DNA from: Sporothrix humicola | Taxonomy: Eukaryota > Ascomycota > Sordariomycetes > Ophiostomatales > Ophiostomataceae | Assembly: GCA_021396245.1 (NCBI GenBank) | Contig: WNYE01000035.1 | Span: 248,001 to 312,000, forward strand | Direction of reading: 5' to 3' | Length of the DNA: 64,000 nt | In this document: one piece after another, positions 1 through 10,587 of the stretch | Layout: the number at the start of each line of letters is the position of its first letter | Numbering within the stretch: the first letter of the stretch is position 1 | The notes under the pieces: model-generated | The model's database searches: none | Told to the model about the DNA's origin: nothing | Seen by the model: only the letters and a program-made list of their open reading frames with translations | Made by a program: the position numbers and the translations under genes

Positions 1-3000
1 GCATTTACTGCTGACGAGACCTACCTTATCCTGTCGGCCGAGACGGGCGGCGGCCTGGCTGTCTATGACGTTCAAGCGACGGCGCAGAGCGGCAGCACCC
101 AGGCTGCATTTGAGCTATCCACCAACGGCGAGACCCTGCGCTCTCTTGTGTGCAACCCGATGGCCGACAAAGCTGAGCTCTGTGCACTAGTTACGGCCAA
201 CGGCAGTCTGCTCATGGCTGACCTTACGCAGCGGTCTCTCCGCAACGGCCCAAGTGGCCAGCCTGTCCTGCGTTCGCAGGTGAGCTGTGCCGCCTGGAGC
301 AGCAAAGGCAAGCAGATTGTTGCCGGTTGTGCCGATGGCTCTGTCTATCAGATGACACCAGACGGCCAGGAGAAGGCACACATTCCCAAGCCACCACAGC
401 TAGGCGACTACTACGTTGCTTCAATCTCGTGGCTCGAGAATGATGTCTTCCTTCTCGTCCACAACCCGACTACGCCAGGCGACCCGTCTGCATACCATCT
501 TGTCACACGGTCTAAGAACGGCACGTCGTACGACTTCACATACCAAAAGCTCAACGACCCTGTCGAGCCCTTTGGCGACAAGACCCCCTACCACACTATT
601 CTCCGCTTGCGCGACTTTACACCAAACCTGCAAGATTTGCTGCTTGTCTCCTCGACGGCTGTCGAGAACATCGGCGTGCTTACCCGGTCCAAGTCACCAC
701 TCGCCTCGAATGTCCCGGCCGAGAAGATCACGGGTGTTTTCACAACAACCGAGCTTGCAGATGACTCCAGACGTGCACAGCTGCCGATGTCGGCCGATTA
801 TAATGACACATACCCTATCGGCGTGGCATTGGACCTGTCTAGCACGGAGAAGGTCCCGAAGCCCATCCCGACAGATGAGATGGACGAGTCTCCCGGACCG
901 CTTCCTGGCCTTTGGGTGCTTAACAATGAAGGTGTTCTTGTCACGTGGTGGATTGTCTACAACGAATCCATCCGCCAGGGCACAACATACCCTGGCCTGA
1001 TTGCAGCTGGTGGTGGAGCTGTTCCTGCCGCTGCAACGACTCCCACAGCTGCTGCATTCTCTTCGCCCAAGCCGTCAGCGCCAGCCTTCGGGACAAGTCC
1101 TACACCAGCGAGCCCGGCTCTCGCTTTTGGTGGAACGGCCGCCTTGGGATCCAGCTCGTCTCCATGGGGCCAGGCAGCTGGCGCCGCCTCCACAGCATCG
1201 CCCGGCCGAGCGCCTGCTTTTGGTGCGCCTTCCACCTTGGGCGGCTCAGCTTTTGGTGCGCAATCTGGCCTCGGCGCAAAGGCCTCTCCATGGGGTGCTG
1301 CCGCCTCCGGTAGCACACCCGCATTTGGTCAGTCCAGCTTTGGCTCTGCTCCGGCCGCCGGTGCTGCACCAGCCAGTGGTGGTTTCTCTGCATTTGCGAG
1401 CAAAAACAATGCATCGCCTTTCGGAAGTGCTGCCGCCTCGACCGATAAGACCGCGAGTGCGAGCCCTTTCGGGGCTTTTGGTTCATCGAGCAAGACCGGC
1501 TTCGCATCTCTTGGCTCGGGAACGTCTGGAGGTGGAAGCATTTTCGCGTCTTCGTCGGCCGGTAACAATACTTCTGCCTTTGGCAGCACTGGTACCAGTG
1601 CCTTTGGCGCCCCCAACACCGAGAGCAAAGGCTCCGTCTTTGGTGCTCCAGCAGAGAAAGCGAGTGGTACTAATGGAACTTCTGCTTTTGGGTCGTCCCC
1701 TTTTGTCCTCGGCACCACATTCAAGGCAGATCCCGCTACGGCCAACGACAACGAAAAGACACCTCAAAAGAGTGGCAGTTTATTTGGCAGTGGTTTCGGT
1801 CTGTCCCTGACGGACACGGCTAAGAAGACGTCTGCCGATCAAAAGGACCAGGATATGGATGCTCCGACGCCGACGGCCCCCACTCCAGCTGCTACCGAGG
1901 CGAAGCCTGCAGCCGGTCTCTTCGAATCAACAACACCGACGACAACCCCAGCGCCTGCAGGATCTCGGTTCTTCAGTCCTGTCACGAGCAATGACAGTCC
2001 CGCGCCTACGTCGCTCTTCGGAAAGCCATCTACCGGTACAACCACTGGCACTACGTCTCTGTTTGGTAAGCCCTCGGGGACGACAGCTGGGACGACCGAG
2101 GCTACGACCTCTATGTTTGGCAAGCCTTCGGGGACATCGACTGCCTCTACATCTCTTTTCAGCAAACCGACAGATTCTTCGACACCCTCGACGTCCCTTT
2201 TCAGCAAACCAGCAGGACCCACGCCCGGTTCGTCGCTCTTCGGGAAGCCTTCTTCGACCACTAGCGGCGGTGGCCTCTTTGGCCAATCCTCTGGAGGTGG
2301 CTTGTTCAGCAACCTTGCAAAGAAAGAGGACGACAACAAGGCAACCGCGACTAAGGAAGCAGATGCCGCAAAGGGAGCCGAAAACAAGCAGCAGCCCGAG
2401 CAGAACGCGCCTCTGCCGCCCGATACCATCAGTAAGGACCCTTACCCGCTTGGGGACTCATCTTCTTCCTCGGGCGCATCATCTATCCAATCCAGACAAT
2501 CCGCACACTCTCCTCCCGCTCATGCCACCAAACCACAATCTAACAATGCTCCAGAAGAAGAAGACGCTCCCCTGCCGCCTCTGCCACCCAATCCGTTTTC
2601 CTCCAAGGCCAAGAAATCGAGCAGCCCAGCAGAGCCCCCCTTGCCGCCGCTACCGTCGCTACCTAACCCGTTCGCGTCGAAGCCGAAAGCAAAGGAGCCG
2701 GCCGAGCCTCCTCTGCCTCCGGATCCGTTCACCAAGCCAAAGGCAAAGACCGAAGCGGCAAAGCCGGCAGCAGGCATCCCCGAAGATGCTCCTCTTCCTC
2801 CAGACCCGTTTACTAGCAGCACCAAGGCCAAGGCGGCTCCCAAAACTGAGAAGCCGCCAGCTGGCACATCGACCTTGTTCAGCAGCAGTCTTAACAAGCC
2901 CAAGGCGGATTCCAAGAGTGATAAGCCGGCAGCAGGTACTTCAAGCCTGTTCAGCAACCTGAAGCCATCTTCAGCGTTTGAGGCATCCAAGTCCATCTTC

Positions 3001-4800
3001 TCGTCGTCGGCGACCATTAAGAATGATCCCGGAGTGAACAACCCATTCGCAAACTTGAAGCCTCCTCCGTCACCCTCGACCGACGAATCTGAAGAGGACG
3101 ATGAGGATGATGAGTCTGAAGAGGATGTCGAGGAAGGTGATGAGGAGGATGAGGAGAACGAGGAAGCGGAGGAAGAGGAGGAAGAGGAGCAGGAGGAAGA
3201 GGTGGAAGAGCCCGAGGAGGAAGACGAAGATGAGGGTAGCGGCACAGATGTGGGCAAGGATTTGAGCCGGTCCACGACGGGCTTTGTCCAGACCCCCAGC
3301 TTCACCACGCACGGATCGTTCACGACTGTTGGTGCCAACGACGCGGGTTCCAGCTCGGTCTTCACCCAGGTCGAAGCACCCAGAACACAGCTCTTCGGGC
3401 AGCAGCCGTCATTACGGCCGCACCGCCACCAGGAGACGAGCCCTCGGTCACCAAGCCCGCAGCGCCCGCCGGCCAAACCGCAAGCCGGCGTTGCTGGCCG
3501 TCTTTTCCGCGAAGATTCGCAGCGCTCTTTTAGTGCTCCGGGTATGGCTTCGCAGCTCTTGCGTGACTCGTCTCGCCAGGGCCGGCAGCCAGCTGCGGCT
3601 CCTTCTGCTGGTCAAGGCTTTGGTGGCGGCGGCAGCCTCTTTGCCAACCGGCGCGTGCCCTTCGACTCCAACCTCGAGGAGCAGAGGAAGGCAGACGAAG
3701 CACGTGCTGCCGCCGCGTCCGCCGCGGCCAAGGAGCTTGTGCAGGAAGACAGCTACGAGGTTATGGACCGGGAGCTGGACCAGCCGCTAGCACCCACGCG
3801 CCAGCTGGCCGAGTGCCTGTACATTCTCGATTCCGACATTTCTGGCGGCGATACGGTGGCATCCCAAGTGGAGGCGGTGTACCGGGATATAAACCGCATG
3901 GTACTCGTCCTCAAGCTGAACGGGCGCAACATTGACGCGTTCCTCCGCGGCCACTCGCAGGTCGACCGTAAGACGGAAGAGGACCTGGACGATGCCGACG
4001 GTTGGGTGCTATGCGACGTGGACGCGCTCGGAGCCATTGTCAGCCGGGATCTTCCCACTAAGCTCCGCCAGTCGCGCGTCAAGGGCGAGAGCGAGATCCT
4101 TGCCGACTCCGAGGCGCTGCTCAAGGATGCCAGCCGGCTGCAGGTGATGCACGACGACATGGTGCGGATCATCCAGTCGCAGGCCAGCCCCGACCAGGTC
4201 GCAGCAGCCCGTTCGCTGCCGCTGAGCGCCGAGCAGGCAACGCAGCAAAACGACCTGCGCCGGACGTTCACCAAGTTCATGGAGCGCCTTGTCGAGGCCG
4301 AGCAACAGCTGGTGCTACTTCGCACCAAGATTTCATCGCTCGCCGCCGCAGCCGCGGGGTCGAATGGCGCCAACGGCCGCGGCTCGCCGGTCCCGACGGT
4401 GGACGCAGTCATGCGGACTATTGCACGCATGACGGCCATGGCAGAGAAGCGCAGCGGCGACATTGACGTGCTCGAGGCCCAGATCCGCAAGCTCAACCTC
4501 AACCCGCGCAGCCGCGAGGGGTCGCCTTTCTCGACGCCGCAGAAGCAGCAGCAGAAGCGGTCGTCGCTCATCTTTGCACCTGGAGGCAGCGCCCAGCGGT
4601 CAGCTCAGCGGTCGTCTGTGCTCTTCTCGTCACCCGGTCTGTCAGCCCAGGGCACACCGACGCGGAGAAAGCTGACTGGCTACACAGACGCCGAAAAGGA
4701 CCAGCTGCGGCAAAAGAAGGCCGGTAGACAGCGCACACTCGACCGGCTGCAGAAGATCCAGCAGTCCGAGGGCCCGCGGTATATGCCCATGGATGAGTAG
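1..4800 (+). CDS. NUP159: Nucleoporin NUP159 (Nup214-like), 5'-partial
   Basis: This is a cytoplasmic-face FG nucleoporin that docks the mRNA-export helicase Dbp5 and sits in the Nup82 complex. The frame is open from base 1 and ends at TAG 4798-4800, giving 1599 codons with the true start outside the window. In window residue numbers: about 1-330 is the C-terminal part of the N-terminal beta-propeller. About 360-775 is an FG domain with some twenty FG dipeptides (SAFG, PAFG, SLFGKP types). About 800-945 is a Pro-rich linker with recurring PLPPxPF motifs. About 1029-1079 is nearly pure Asp/Glu. About 1233-1510 is a helical region expected to bind Nup82/Nsp1. Domain order and size match fungal Nup159. 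No intron is needed. Long antisense frames here are by-products of biased composition. The family call is firm; the exact boundaries are estimates. Confidence 0.93.
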   Translation, partial: AFTADETYLILSAETGGGLAVYDVQATAQSGSTQAAFELSTNGETLRSLVCNPMADKAELCALVTANGSLLMADLTQRSLRNGPSGQPVLRSQVSCAAWSSKGKQIVAGCADGSVYQMTPDGQEKAHIPKPPQLGDYYVASISWLENDVFLLVHNPTTPGDPSAYHLVTRSKNGTSYDFTYQKLNDPVEPFGDKTPYHTILRLRDFTPNLQDLLLVSSTAVENIGVLTRSKSPLASNVPAEKITGVFTTTELADDSRRAQLPMSADYNDTYPIGVALDLSSTEKVPKPIPTDEMDESPGPLPGLWVLNNEGVLVTWWIVYNESIRQGTTYPGLIAAGGGAVPAAATTPTAAAFSSPKPSAPAFGTSPTPASPALAFGGTAALGSSSSPWGQAAGAASTASPGRAPAFGAPSTLGGSAFGAQSGLGAKASPWGAAASGSTPAFGQSSFGSAPAAGAAPASGGFSAFASKNNASPFGSAAASTDKTASASPFGAFGSSSKTGFASLGSGTSGGGSIFASSSAGNNTSAFGSTGTSAFGAPNTESKGSVFGAPAEKASGTNGTSAFGSSPFVLGTTFKADPATANDNEKTPQKSGSLFGSGFGLSLTDTAKKTSADQKDQDMDAPTPTAPTPAATEAKPAAGLFESTTPTTTPAPAGSRFFSPVTSNDSPAPTSLFGKPSTGTTTGTTSLFGKPSGTTAGTTEATTSMFGKPSGTSTASTSLFSKPTDSSTPSTSLFSKPAGPTPGSSLFGKPSSTTSGGGLFGQSSGGGLFSNLAKKEDDNKATATKEADAAKGAENKQQPEQNAPLPPDTISKDPYPLGDSSSSSGASSIQSRQSAHSPPAHATKPQSNNAPEEEDAPLPPLPPNPFSSKAKKSSSPAEPPLPPLPSLPNPFASKPKAKEPAEPPLPPDPFTKPKAKTEAAKPAAGIPEDAPLPPDPFTSSTKAKAAPKTEKPPAGTSTLFSSSLNKPKADSKSDKPAAGTSSLFSNLKPSSAFEASKSIFSSSATIKNDPGVNNPFANLKPPPSPSTDESEEDDEDDESEEDVEEGDEEDEENEEAEEEEEEEQEEEVEEPEEEDEDEGSGTDVGKDLSRSTTGFVQTPSFTTHGSFTTVGANDAGSSSVFTQVEAPRTQLFGQQPSLRPHRHQETSPRSPSPQRPPAKPQAGVAGRLFREDSQRSFSAPGMASQLLRDSSRQGRQPAAAPSAGQGFGGGGSLFANRRVPFDSNLEEQRKADEARAAAASAAAKELVQEDSYEVMDRELDQPLAPTRQLAECLYILDSDISGGDTVASQVEAVYRDINRMVLVLKLNGRNIDAFLRGHSQVDRKTEEDLDDADGWVLCDVDALGAIVSRDLPTKLRQSRVKGESEILADSEALLKDASRLQVMHDDMVRIIQSQASPDQVAAARSLPLSAEQATQQNDLRRTFTKFMERLVEAEQQLVLLRTKISSLAAAAAGSNGANGRGSPVPTVDAVMRTIARMTAMAEKRSGDIDVLEAQIRKLNLNPRSREGSPFSTPQKQQQKRSSLIFAPGGSAQRSAQRSSVLFSSPGLSAQGTPTRRKLTGYTDAEKDQLRQKKAGRQRTLDRLQKIQQSEGPRYMPMDE

Positions 4801-5257
4801 GACGATCTACGGATGTGGCTGCGAGACTGATGGAGGGGGGAGCTTGGAAAGGAGGGAAAGAAGCTTGGCATGTACGAGATACGTTACGATATTCTATATT
4901 CTGGAGGATGAGAGATTATTGGGGTGTGGTTGAGTATTTGTAGCACTATTGTTAAATCAAAATGGACAGCATTTAATTAGGTATTTTAAGTCTTTTGTTT
5001 TCATTATCATTCTATGTATGCTCAAGCTATTAATAGTGATATCCAATGTACGTACAGTTACGTACAGTTCCGTAACCAATAAACCAAAAAGGGGGGAAAA
5101 TCAAAGCGGCCGCAGTAAATACAGATGCAAGTCGCTATCCTAGCAGCACCAAATTAAGGACATGGCCGTCCCTCAGTATGTACTATTTCCTATTCCAAGA
5201 CCAAGCTTCTGCTTTAGTCTTTCTCCTTCGTTCTTTAAATGTAGTCTTTGAGACTAC
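4801..5257. other. Tail-to-tail intergenic, NUP159 / PER1
   Basis: This is 457 bases of AT-rich sequence that should hold both 3' UTRs, since the flanking genes converge. A short direct repeat based on ACGTACAGTT occurs near 5050-5070. I see no gene, and no individual polyadenylation site can be assigned with confidence. Confidence 0.6.
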
Positions 5258-6534
5258 TTAGTCTTTTAGTCTCTCCTTGCCCGGGAGATTGTTGAGCGCA
5301 TCGCGCACAAGGAAGCTGAACAAGTTGTTAGAAAAGGATATGATGACGAAATAGGAAAAGCGCACACAAAAGCGCACACAAAAGGCAAAACTTACTTGTA
5401 CCACAGAATGGTGGGCCCAATGGTGCCCAAATGCCACAGCGAGTGCGCGTCAAAGACACCCCAGATGGGCGAGAAATCAAACATCTCGAGGCTCATAGCC
5501 AGCATTACCCAGGTTACCGCAATACCGGGCCAAACGGCCCAGAAGCGGCGCGTACGCGTCCAGTTGCGGTACGAGAACCAGCTCCACAGCGCGTTCTGCA
5601 CGACGCCGCAAGCCACATTGGCGGCCATGTTGTAGCCATAGTCCCAGCGGATCAGCGTCAGGAACCCGACGTGCGCCAGGTACAGACACGTACAGACGGC
5701 CGTCCAGACACTGCGCACCGACTTCTGCTGGGGCAGGTCGAGGCGGAAGACACGCACGACAGTGAAATAAAGGCCGTACAGCACAGAGGCGCCGGCAGCA
5801 AAGTAGTCGAGGCGCTCGGTCAGCACAAAGTCGCGCGTGTGGAAGATGGAGCTGAAGATCCACGAGGCCATGCCGACAGTCCCAAAGCCAATGTACCACG
5901 GCCGCAGCGAGTAGGTCGGGGGCACCTGGCGGCGCAGACGGCGCAGGCCGGCGACATGGGCCCAGAGGTTGCCGAGCGAGAAGATGACAGACGCAGGTTC
6001 CTGGATGCCCCAGAGCCGAAAGAAGGGCCACTTCCCGTGGAATTGGACGACATTAACGCCCGCGGCGAGGCGGTGGCCAGTGATGATACGCTGGCAGGTC
6101 TGGTCGCATTCGCTGGCGCAGTCCCAAAGGAGGAGGCGGAGGTGGAACGCTGTTGTCCAAAAGGCACCTGTTAGCTTCAAGCTTCTTCCCTGTATGTTAT
6201 CCTGGCAGTTTCTCTTTCTGTTTTGTTCGTGGGAATTGGGGTTGGGTTAGGTCCGGCAGTCTTCGGTCGAATCACGTACGGATAGGTGTCGGTGGTTTGT
6301 TTGGGCCGCAGTTCTCTGCCTTGCAGACCTGTTGTTCGGGCGTATGGTTAGCCGTTGGAACTCAATTCTGCCAAACAGTCCATTGCCGAATCATACCTCG
6401 AGACATTCGCGAAACTCCGGAAGACGGTCGCCCACAGATGCCGCGACGCCGGGCAGGATTGCCAAAACCACCACCAGCACCACAAGCAGCACAAACGCGC
6501 TGGCTGGCAGCCCACGCGTCGACACCGATAGCAT
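5258..6534 (-). CDS. PER1: Per1/PGAP3-type GPI-anchor phospholipase A2
   Basis: This is an ER membrane protein of the CREST hydrolase superfamily that removes the sn-2 acyl chain from GPI-anchor lipid. I reconstruct four exons: 6534-6397, 6328-6280, 6167-5396 and 5315-5258 (338 aa). The junctions keep phase: GAG/GTC, C/GT and AA/C. Two branch sites read CTAAC, a few bases before CAG. Residues 1-33 form a signal peptide with a strong hydrophobic core. A Cys-rich luminal segment follows (ECLEVCKAENC, then WDCASECDQTC at about 77-87). Then come several membrane segments with the family motif around FHTRDFVLTERLDYF and the final HSLWHLGT His pair. The last exon adds the expected FLVRDA tail; stopping at the in-frame TAA 5394-5392 would lose it. 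Length is close to yeast Per1 (357 aa). Confidence 0.92.
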
Positions 6535-8250
6535 CGTGCTTTTGTTTCTTGTTGTCGTTTTCGTCCAAAAGAAGTATGGGGAGGTAATGTTGCGATGGTT
6601 GAAGCCGTAAGATGGGCCGTCGGTTCTCCTATTTCTCCTAAACGGACTTGTCGAGTCGGGGTGAGCTTTGCGCCCTTCGTTGTAGATTTGCGGTTGGCAC
6701 GGGACGCAAGCTCGTTGAAGAGAGGAGAGTGAAAAGGAGGAAGAAAAAGAGAAGAGTAAAGCCCTCCCAAAAAAATCCTCAGGGGCACCAATGGACCCCC
6801 TTCTACTCCGTATCTTTGTTGCTGTTGCTGTTTCTGACTTGATCAAGGAAGCAAGCACAATGTACGACATAGAGAAGGAGCGATGCAAGGAGACGGTGCA
6901 GTTGCCAGCTTTCGGTATTTTAATTGCCATTCGCGCTCTCCATAAAAAAGACGCGCCAAAATGTATATTTTTGGCGGCCTGTGCCGTCTTATCCCTTTCC
7001 CCTGAAAAATAAGCTGGGATCTCAGTGAGGGAGGAAGCTCTGTTTAAGCTTTTTCTCCGGCGAGTCGCTAATTGGCTGGCGGCTGTCTGCTGGCTGTTGG
7101 CTGCAAGTGCTCGGCGCTAATTAATATTCAAGGGCAGGAACGACGCGAGTCACACCACTCTTTCAGACAAGCCGTTTTGCACAGGACAGAAGCACGAAGT
7201 ATCTTGCTTATTTGAGACACCATATATTCTTAACTTATAAGTCAAGGCCACATTTTCATCAGAATAGTCACAAGTTATTCTTCTTCTTCTTTTTCGTCTT
7301 CCTCCAAGACAAGATACCAGTGATCTCAAGTAGCTCCAAATGTTTGTTCATTTTCAAAAGATCTATGTCGTTTGATATGTAAAAGTAAAAATAAAAATAA
7401 AAATGAAATAGGAGAGCAGGCCAAACGGCCCAGTGGTGAAGCCTTGCCCGAAGAAGTGAAAAGTAAACAAAAGAAAGTTTGGTCAAAGAAGGAAAGCGCC
7501 AACTGAAAAGTGCAAAGCGTGTTCTCACTATGAGAACGCCTGCTTCTCCTCCAGCGACGGTGTTTTTCGTTGGATGAGGTAAACACCACCGACTCTATGG
7601 TCCTCGAAAAAGAAAAGGGAGGAAATGAAAAATAAAAAAGATAAATGCGTGGGAAATGGCCTTGGGAATATACGTCGTGTGCTTCTCAAGCTCCATATCC
7701 AAACCCAACACGTGAAAAAGAAAAAGAAAATCCTAGAGCAAAGGCACCGTCAAGCTGACAATCTGTGTGGCGATGTATCTACAAAGGGAAGAGTAATGAA
7801 AATAAAGTTCCATCCCAGTGAGGTTGCACACTATAGTGCTGCTTTCACTGAAAGGGATGAAAGAATAATGACGAATGAGAAGAAGAGAAGAGAAAATCAA
7901 ACAGAAAAAAAGCATCCCAGCATGTCATCTAATCTGGTCGTCATGTCGTTTGTTCATAAAGTTTTCGTATCAGAGAACCCGGCCGTAAATCGAAAAAAAG
8001 TCAATCGTAACATCCGAGTAAAAAGAGAGGGGGAAAAAAAAGCAAAAACAGGGTAATATGGTAAAATAAAATAGAAAGAACACGCCTCGCCATGCCCATC
8101 AATAGTACAGTGATGAAACGGAAAGGGAAAGAGAAAAAAAGGACACGTCATGAGGAGGGGGTCCAGGAAAATGTCGTCGTTAACCAATAATAGCGTAGTG
8201 ACAGGGATATAAGGAAATGTATCCAAATCAAGAAAGAGTGCACGGCACAC
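6535..8250. other. Intergenic: PER1 promoter and 3' region of the 778-aa gene
   Basis: About 6600-6780 is purine-rich on the plus strand, so it reads as a pyrimidine-rich leader for minus-strand PER1. A TACTCCGTA nonamer lies at 6804-6812. About 7270-8250 is A-rich on the plus strand, consistent with a T-rich 3' UTR of the minus-strand gene ending at 8251. Short frames here have low-complexity translations and are not credible genes. Confidence 0.55.
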
Positions 8251-10587
8251 TTAACTGGGCGAGTTGGGCCGGAGGCGTTGGTTGTCGTTCCGGCTGTTCA
8301 GCTCACGCAAGCGCTGGTCAATGTATGCCAGGCGAGAGGCCAGGTTGGTTGGCGCTGTGACGGGCTTCGTCTGAGACCGTTGCACGGTAGCAAAAGGTCG
8401 GCCAACGATAGCCATGTCGAGGTTCGTAGGTTGCGAAAAGCGGTTGGGGAAGCTAAAGCTAGTGCTGTTACCAGGCAGTGAGGTGAACGGCGAGCCCAGA
8501 CGCGCCGGTGATTGCAGTGGTGCAGCATCCATAAGGCCAGGTACATGAGGTCTCTGGGGCATTGGTGGAGACACGGGTTGCTGGGAGTGCAAATCAAGCC
8601 CGTCTTGGGATCGAGACTCCGGAGAGCCAGTTGCCAGCTGGGGTGCTGATGATGACGATGTCAGAGTCGGGAGCGCCTCCATTCTTGGGACAAAAAGCTC
8701 GTCATTGTGCGAGACATTAGCTGAGCTGAAATCCGCAAGGTGGCTATCAATGCCCACAAAATCGGCAGACGGCTCCGTAAAGAAATCTGACGCCAGGCCA
8801 GGGCGTCTTCTGAGGTCCTGGCTGAGGTGCTTGGTGCGGCGCTTCTGCGTGCCAGATCGGCTAAGCCGGACAGGCGACTGCAAGGAACGGCGAGGGCCAA
8901 CAGTGTGGGGCTGGCGCGAGTTCGACGTGGAGAGACCAAGGATCGCAGCAAGAGAGCTGGACGAGCTCGGACCATAGCTCCGGGCCGTGAACGGCGAGCC
9001 AAGGCGGCGGCGTTCAGCAAATGACGGCTCCTCTACCTCAATAGCAGAAGCGAGCCGGCCGGAAAAGTCCTGGGCAGCAGCAGTAGGAGCGGCATGGGCA
9101 AAGTCGCTAGTAGCAGTTGACGATGCTAAAGTCGCATCAAGACTAAACGGAGGAGCAGTATTGAAGCCATGCGGCAGGTCAGATCCAGAGCGCGTCAGCT
9201 GAGCAAGAGGACCCTGTGGCTGCATAGTCTCCGACGTACTGAGGGCCAGCGACATAACCATGTCGTGGGTAGCAAAGGTGGAAGAGGAAGCAGAAGCACC
9301 AGGTGTCACACGCATATTGCGATGGCGGGTAGCAGCAGTCTGCTGCGTGAAAGGGGTCGGGCTGCGCGACATGTACTGCAAGCCACGAGCGCCACCGCCA
9401 GGCGTTGCTGCCTTTTTCCGGCACAGCTCACGCAGATGGGAGCGGGTAGCAGCGTTTGTAAAAGGCCACTCCATAAATGTGCCGTTGACATTGCACTCCG
9501 TAGCCGTAGGCGTGCTACTGCCACTCTTGCTCGCAGCATCGTCAGTCTGTGCACTGCTGCCCGTAGTCGTCGTGGTGGCTGCAGAAACAGGTGCAGGCAC
9601 CGCCAAAGTAGACGTAGTGGCAGCGTCGGTGGTCGTGTTGTTCGCGGTGCTGCTTGCAGAAGCCTTGACAACCGCCTTTGCTCCCTTCCAGCTTCGCTTT
9701 GCTTCACGTGCCACGCGCAAAAGCACGCCGTGAGGGGGGACACAGCTCTTGCCCACCCGAAACGGTGTAACCTTGGGATCCTGCAGGTACAGAATGTAGG
9801 TCGCCCAAAGGTGAGCGCTCATGGCATTGGTCCACGCAGCCTTTCTAGCATGCCGTTTGTGGTTGGATGTCGCATTATCATCATTGCCATAATCCACATT
9901 GCTACTGAACGTGCCTCCAGATGCAGAATTTCTGCGCAGCTCGTTCAGGTGGCCACCAAGGCTGAACTTTGACTTGCCAGAAACATCCTCCTCGGGGCTG
10001 ATACAATGCTCATCGTCAGACAGCTGGGAGAACCGACTAAATAGTGATGAGGAGCTTGTTTGCGTAGAACGTGCAGTAGACGGACGGCTCGAAGAGCCGC
10101 ACTCGGGATCGGGGCTGGATTCAGTCGAGCTGCTAAAGACAGAGTCAATGGACCAGTTCGGGTATCGTGATGGAGATGTCGATGGCGCGGCACCTGGTGC
10201 GGGTGTCTTCGGAGGCGAGAAAGTGCTGCGGCCACGAGCACTGAGAAAGTTCTCATTTATGCTGTCGGTCGGGAAAAGGCTCAAGACACGCTGTTGTTGA
10301 TGTTGCGTCTGTTGAGGGGCCTGAAGATGATCAGGGAAACCATGGTCCTCCTGGTCTGGAATCTCAATGCTGGGGATAGGAACGTCGGCTGCTGCGACAG
10401 ATGCCAGAAAATTCTGGGTAGGTGCAGAGAGGCGAGGAACGGCACGTCTCTTCAGACGCAGCCTTGGGCGCGGCGGCGAAGGGAGCTGCACAGCAGTCGT
10501 GTCTGGTGGAAAGGACGTAGCGGTGGGCTCTGGTGTTCTCGGGCCAGCAGGATAGCCTGCCGACAAACCGGAGAACGGGGTAGACAT
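8251..10587 (-). CDS. Uncharacterised Ser/Thr/Pro-rich ascomycete protein
   Basis: A single uninterrupted frame from ATG 10587 gives 778 residues. I do not recognise a named domain. Most of the protein is low-complexity Ser/Thr/Pro/Ala sequence, likely disordered, with many SP and TP sites. Two blocks look ordered. One at about 243-302 is rich in Trp and basic residues (AAWTNAMSAHLWATYILYLQ, then VTPFRVGKSCVPP and AREAKRSWKG). The other at about 360-400 contains MEWPFTNAATRSHLRELCRK followed by a SRSPTPF motif. From memory of similar ascomycete proteins, these two blocks recur together in unnamed homologues, so the gene is real. The spacing of Trp and basic residues could suit nucleic-acid binding, but this is speculation. 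It has the longest upstream region in the window. Confidence 0.85.
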   Translation of the reverse strand: MSTPFSGLSAGYPAGPRTPEPTATSFPPDTTAVQLPSPPRPRLRLKRRAVPRLSAPTQNFLASVAAADVPIPSIEIPDQEDHGFPDHLQAPQQTQHQQQRVLSLFPTDSINENFLSARGRSTFSPPKTPAPGAAPSTSPSRYPNWSIDSVFSSSTESSPDPECGSSSRPSTARSTQTSSSSLFSRFSQLSDDEHCISPEEDVSGKSKFSLGGHLNELRRNSASGGTFSSNVDYGNDDNATSNHKRHARKAAWTNAMSAHLWATYILYLQDPKVTPFRVGKSCVPPHGVLLRVAREAKRSWKGAKAVVKASASSTANNTTTDAATTSTLAVPAPVSAATTTTTGSSAQTDDAASKSGSSTPTATECNVNGTFMEWPFTNAATRSHLRELCRKKAATPGGGARGLQYMSRSPTPFTQQTAATRHRNMRVTPGASASSSTFATHDMVMSLALSTSETMQPQGPLAQLTRSGSDLPHGFNTAPPFSLDATLASSTATSDFAHAAPTAAAQDFSGRLASAIEVEEPSFAERRRLGSPFTARSYGPSSSSSLAAILGLSTSNSRQPHTVGPRRSLQSPVRLSRSGTQKRRTKHLSQDLRRRPGLASDFFTEPSADFVGIDSHLADFSSANVSHNDELFVPRMEALPTLTSSSSAPQLATGSPESRSQDGLDLHSQQPVSPPMPQRPHVPGLMDAAPLQSPARLGSPFTSLPGNSTSFSFPNRFSQPTNLDMAIVGRPFATVQRSQTKPVTAPTNLASRLAYIDQRLRELNSRNDNQRLRPNSPS

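Noticed and set aside
2520..3476. 318-codon antisense frame with a poly-Ser run
   Set aside because: It is the complement of the NUP159 acidic GAG/GAA codons, so the serine run is a by-product.
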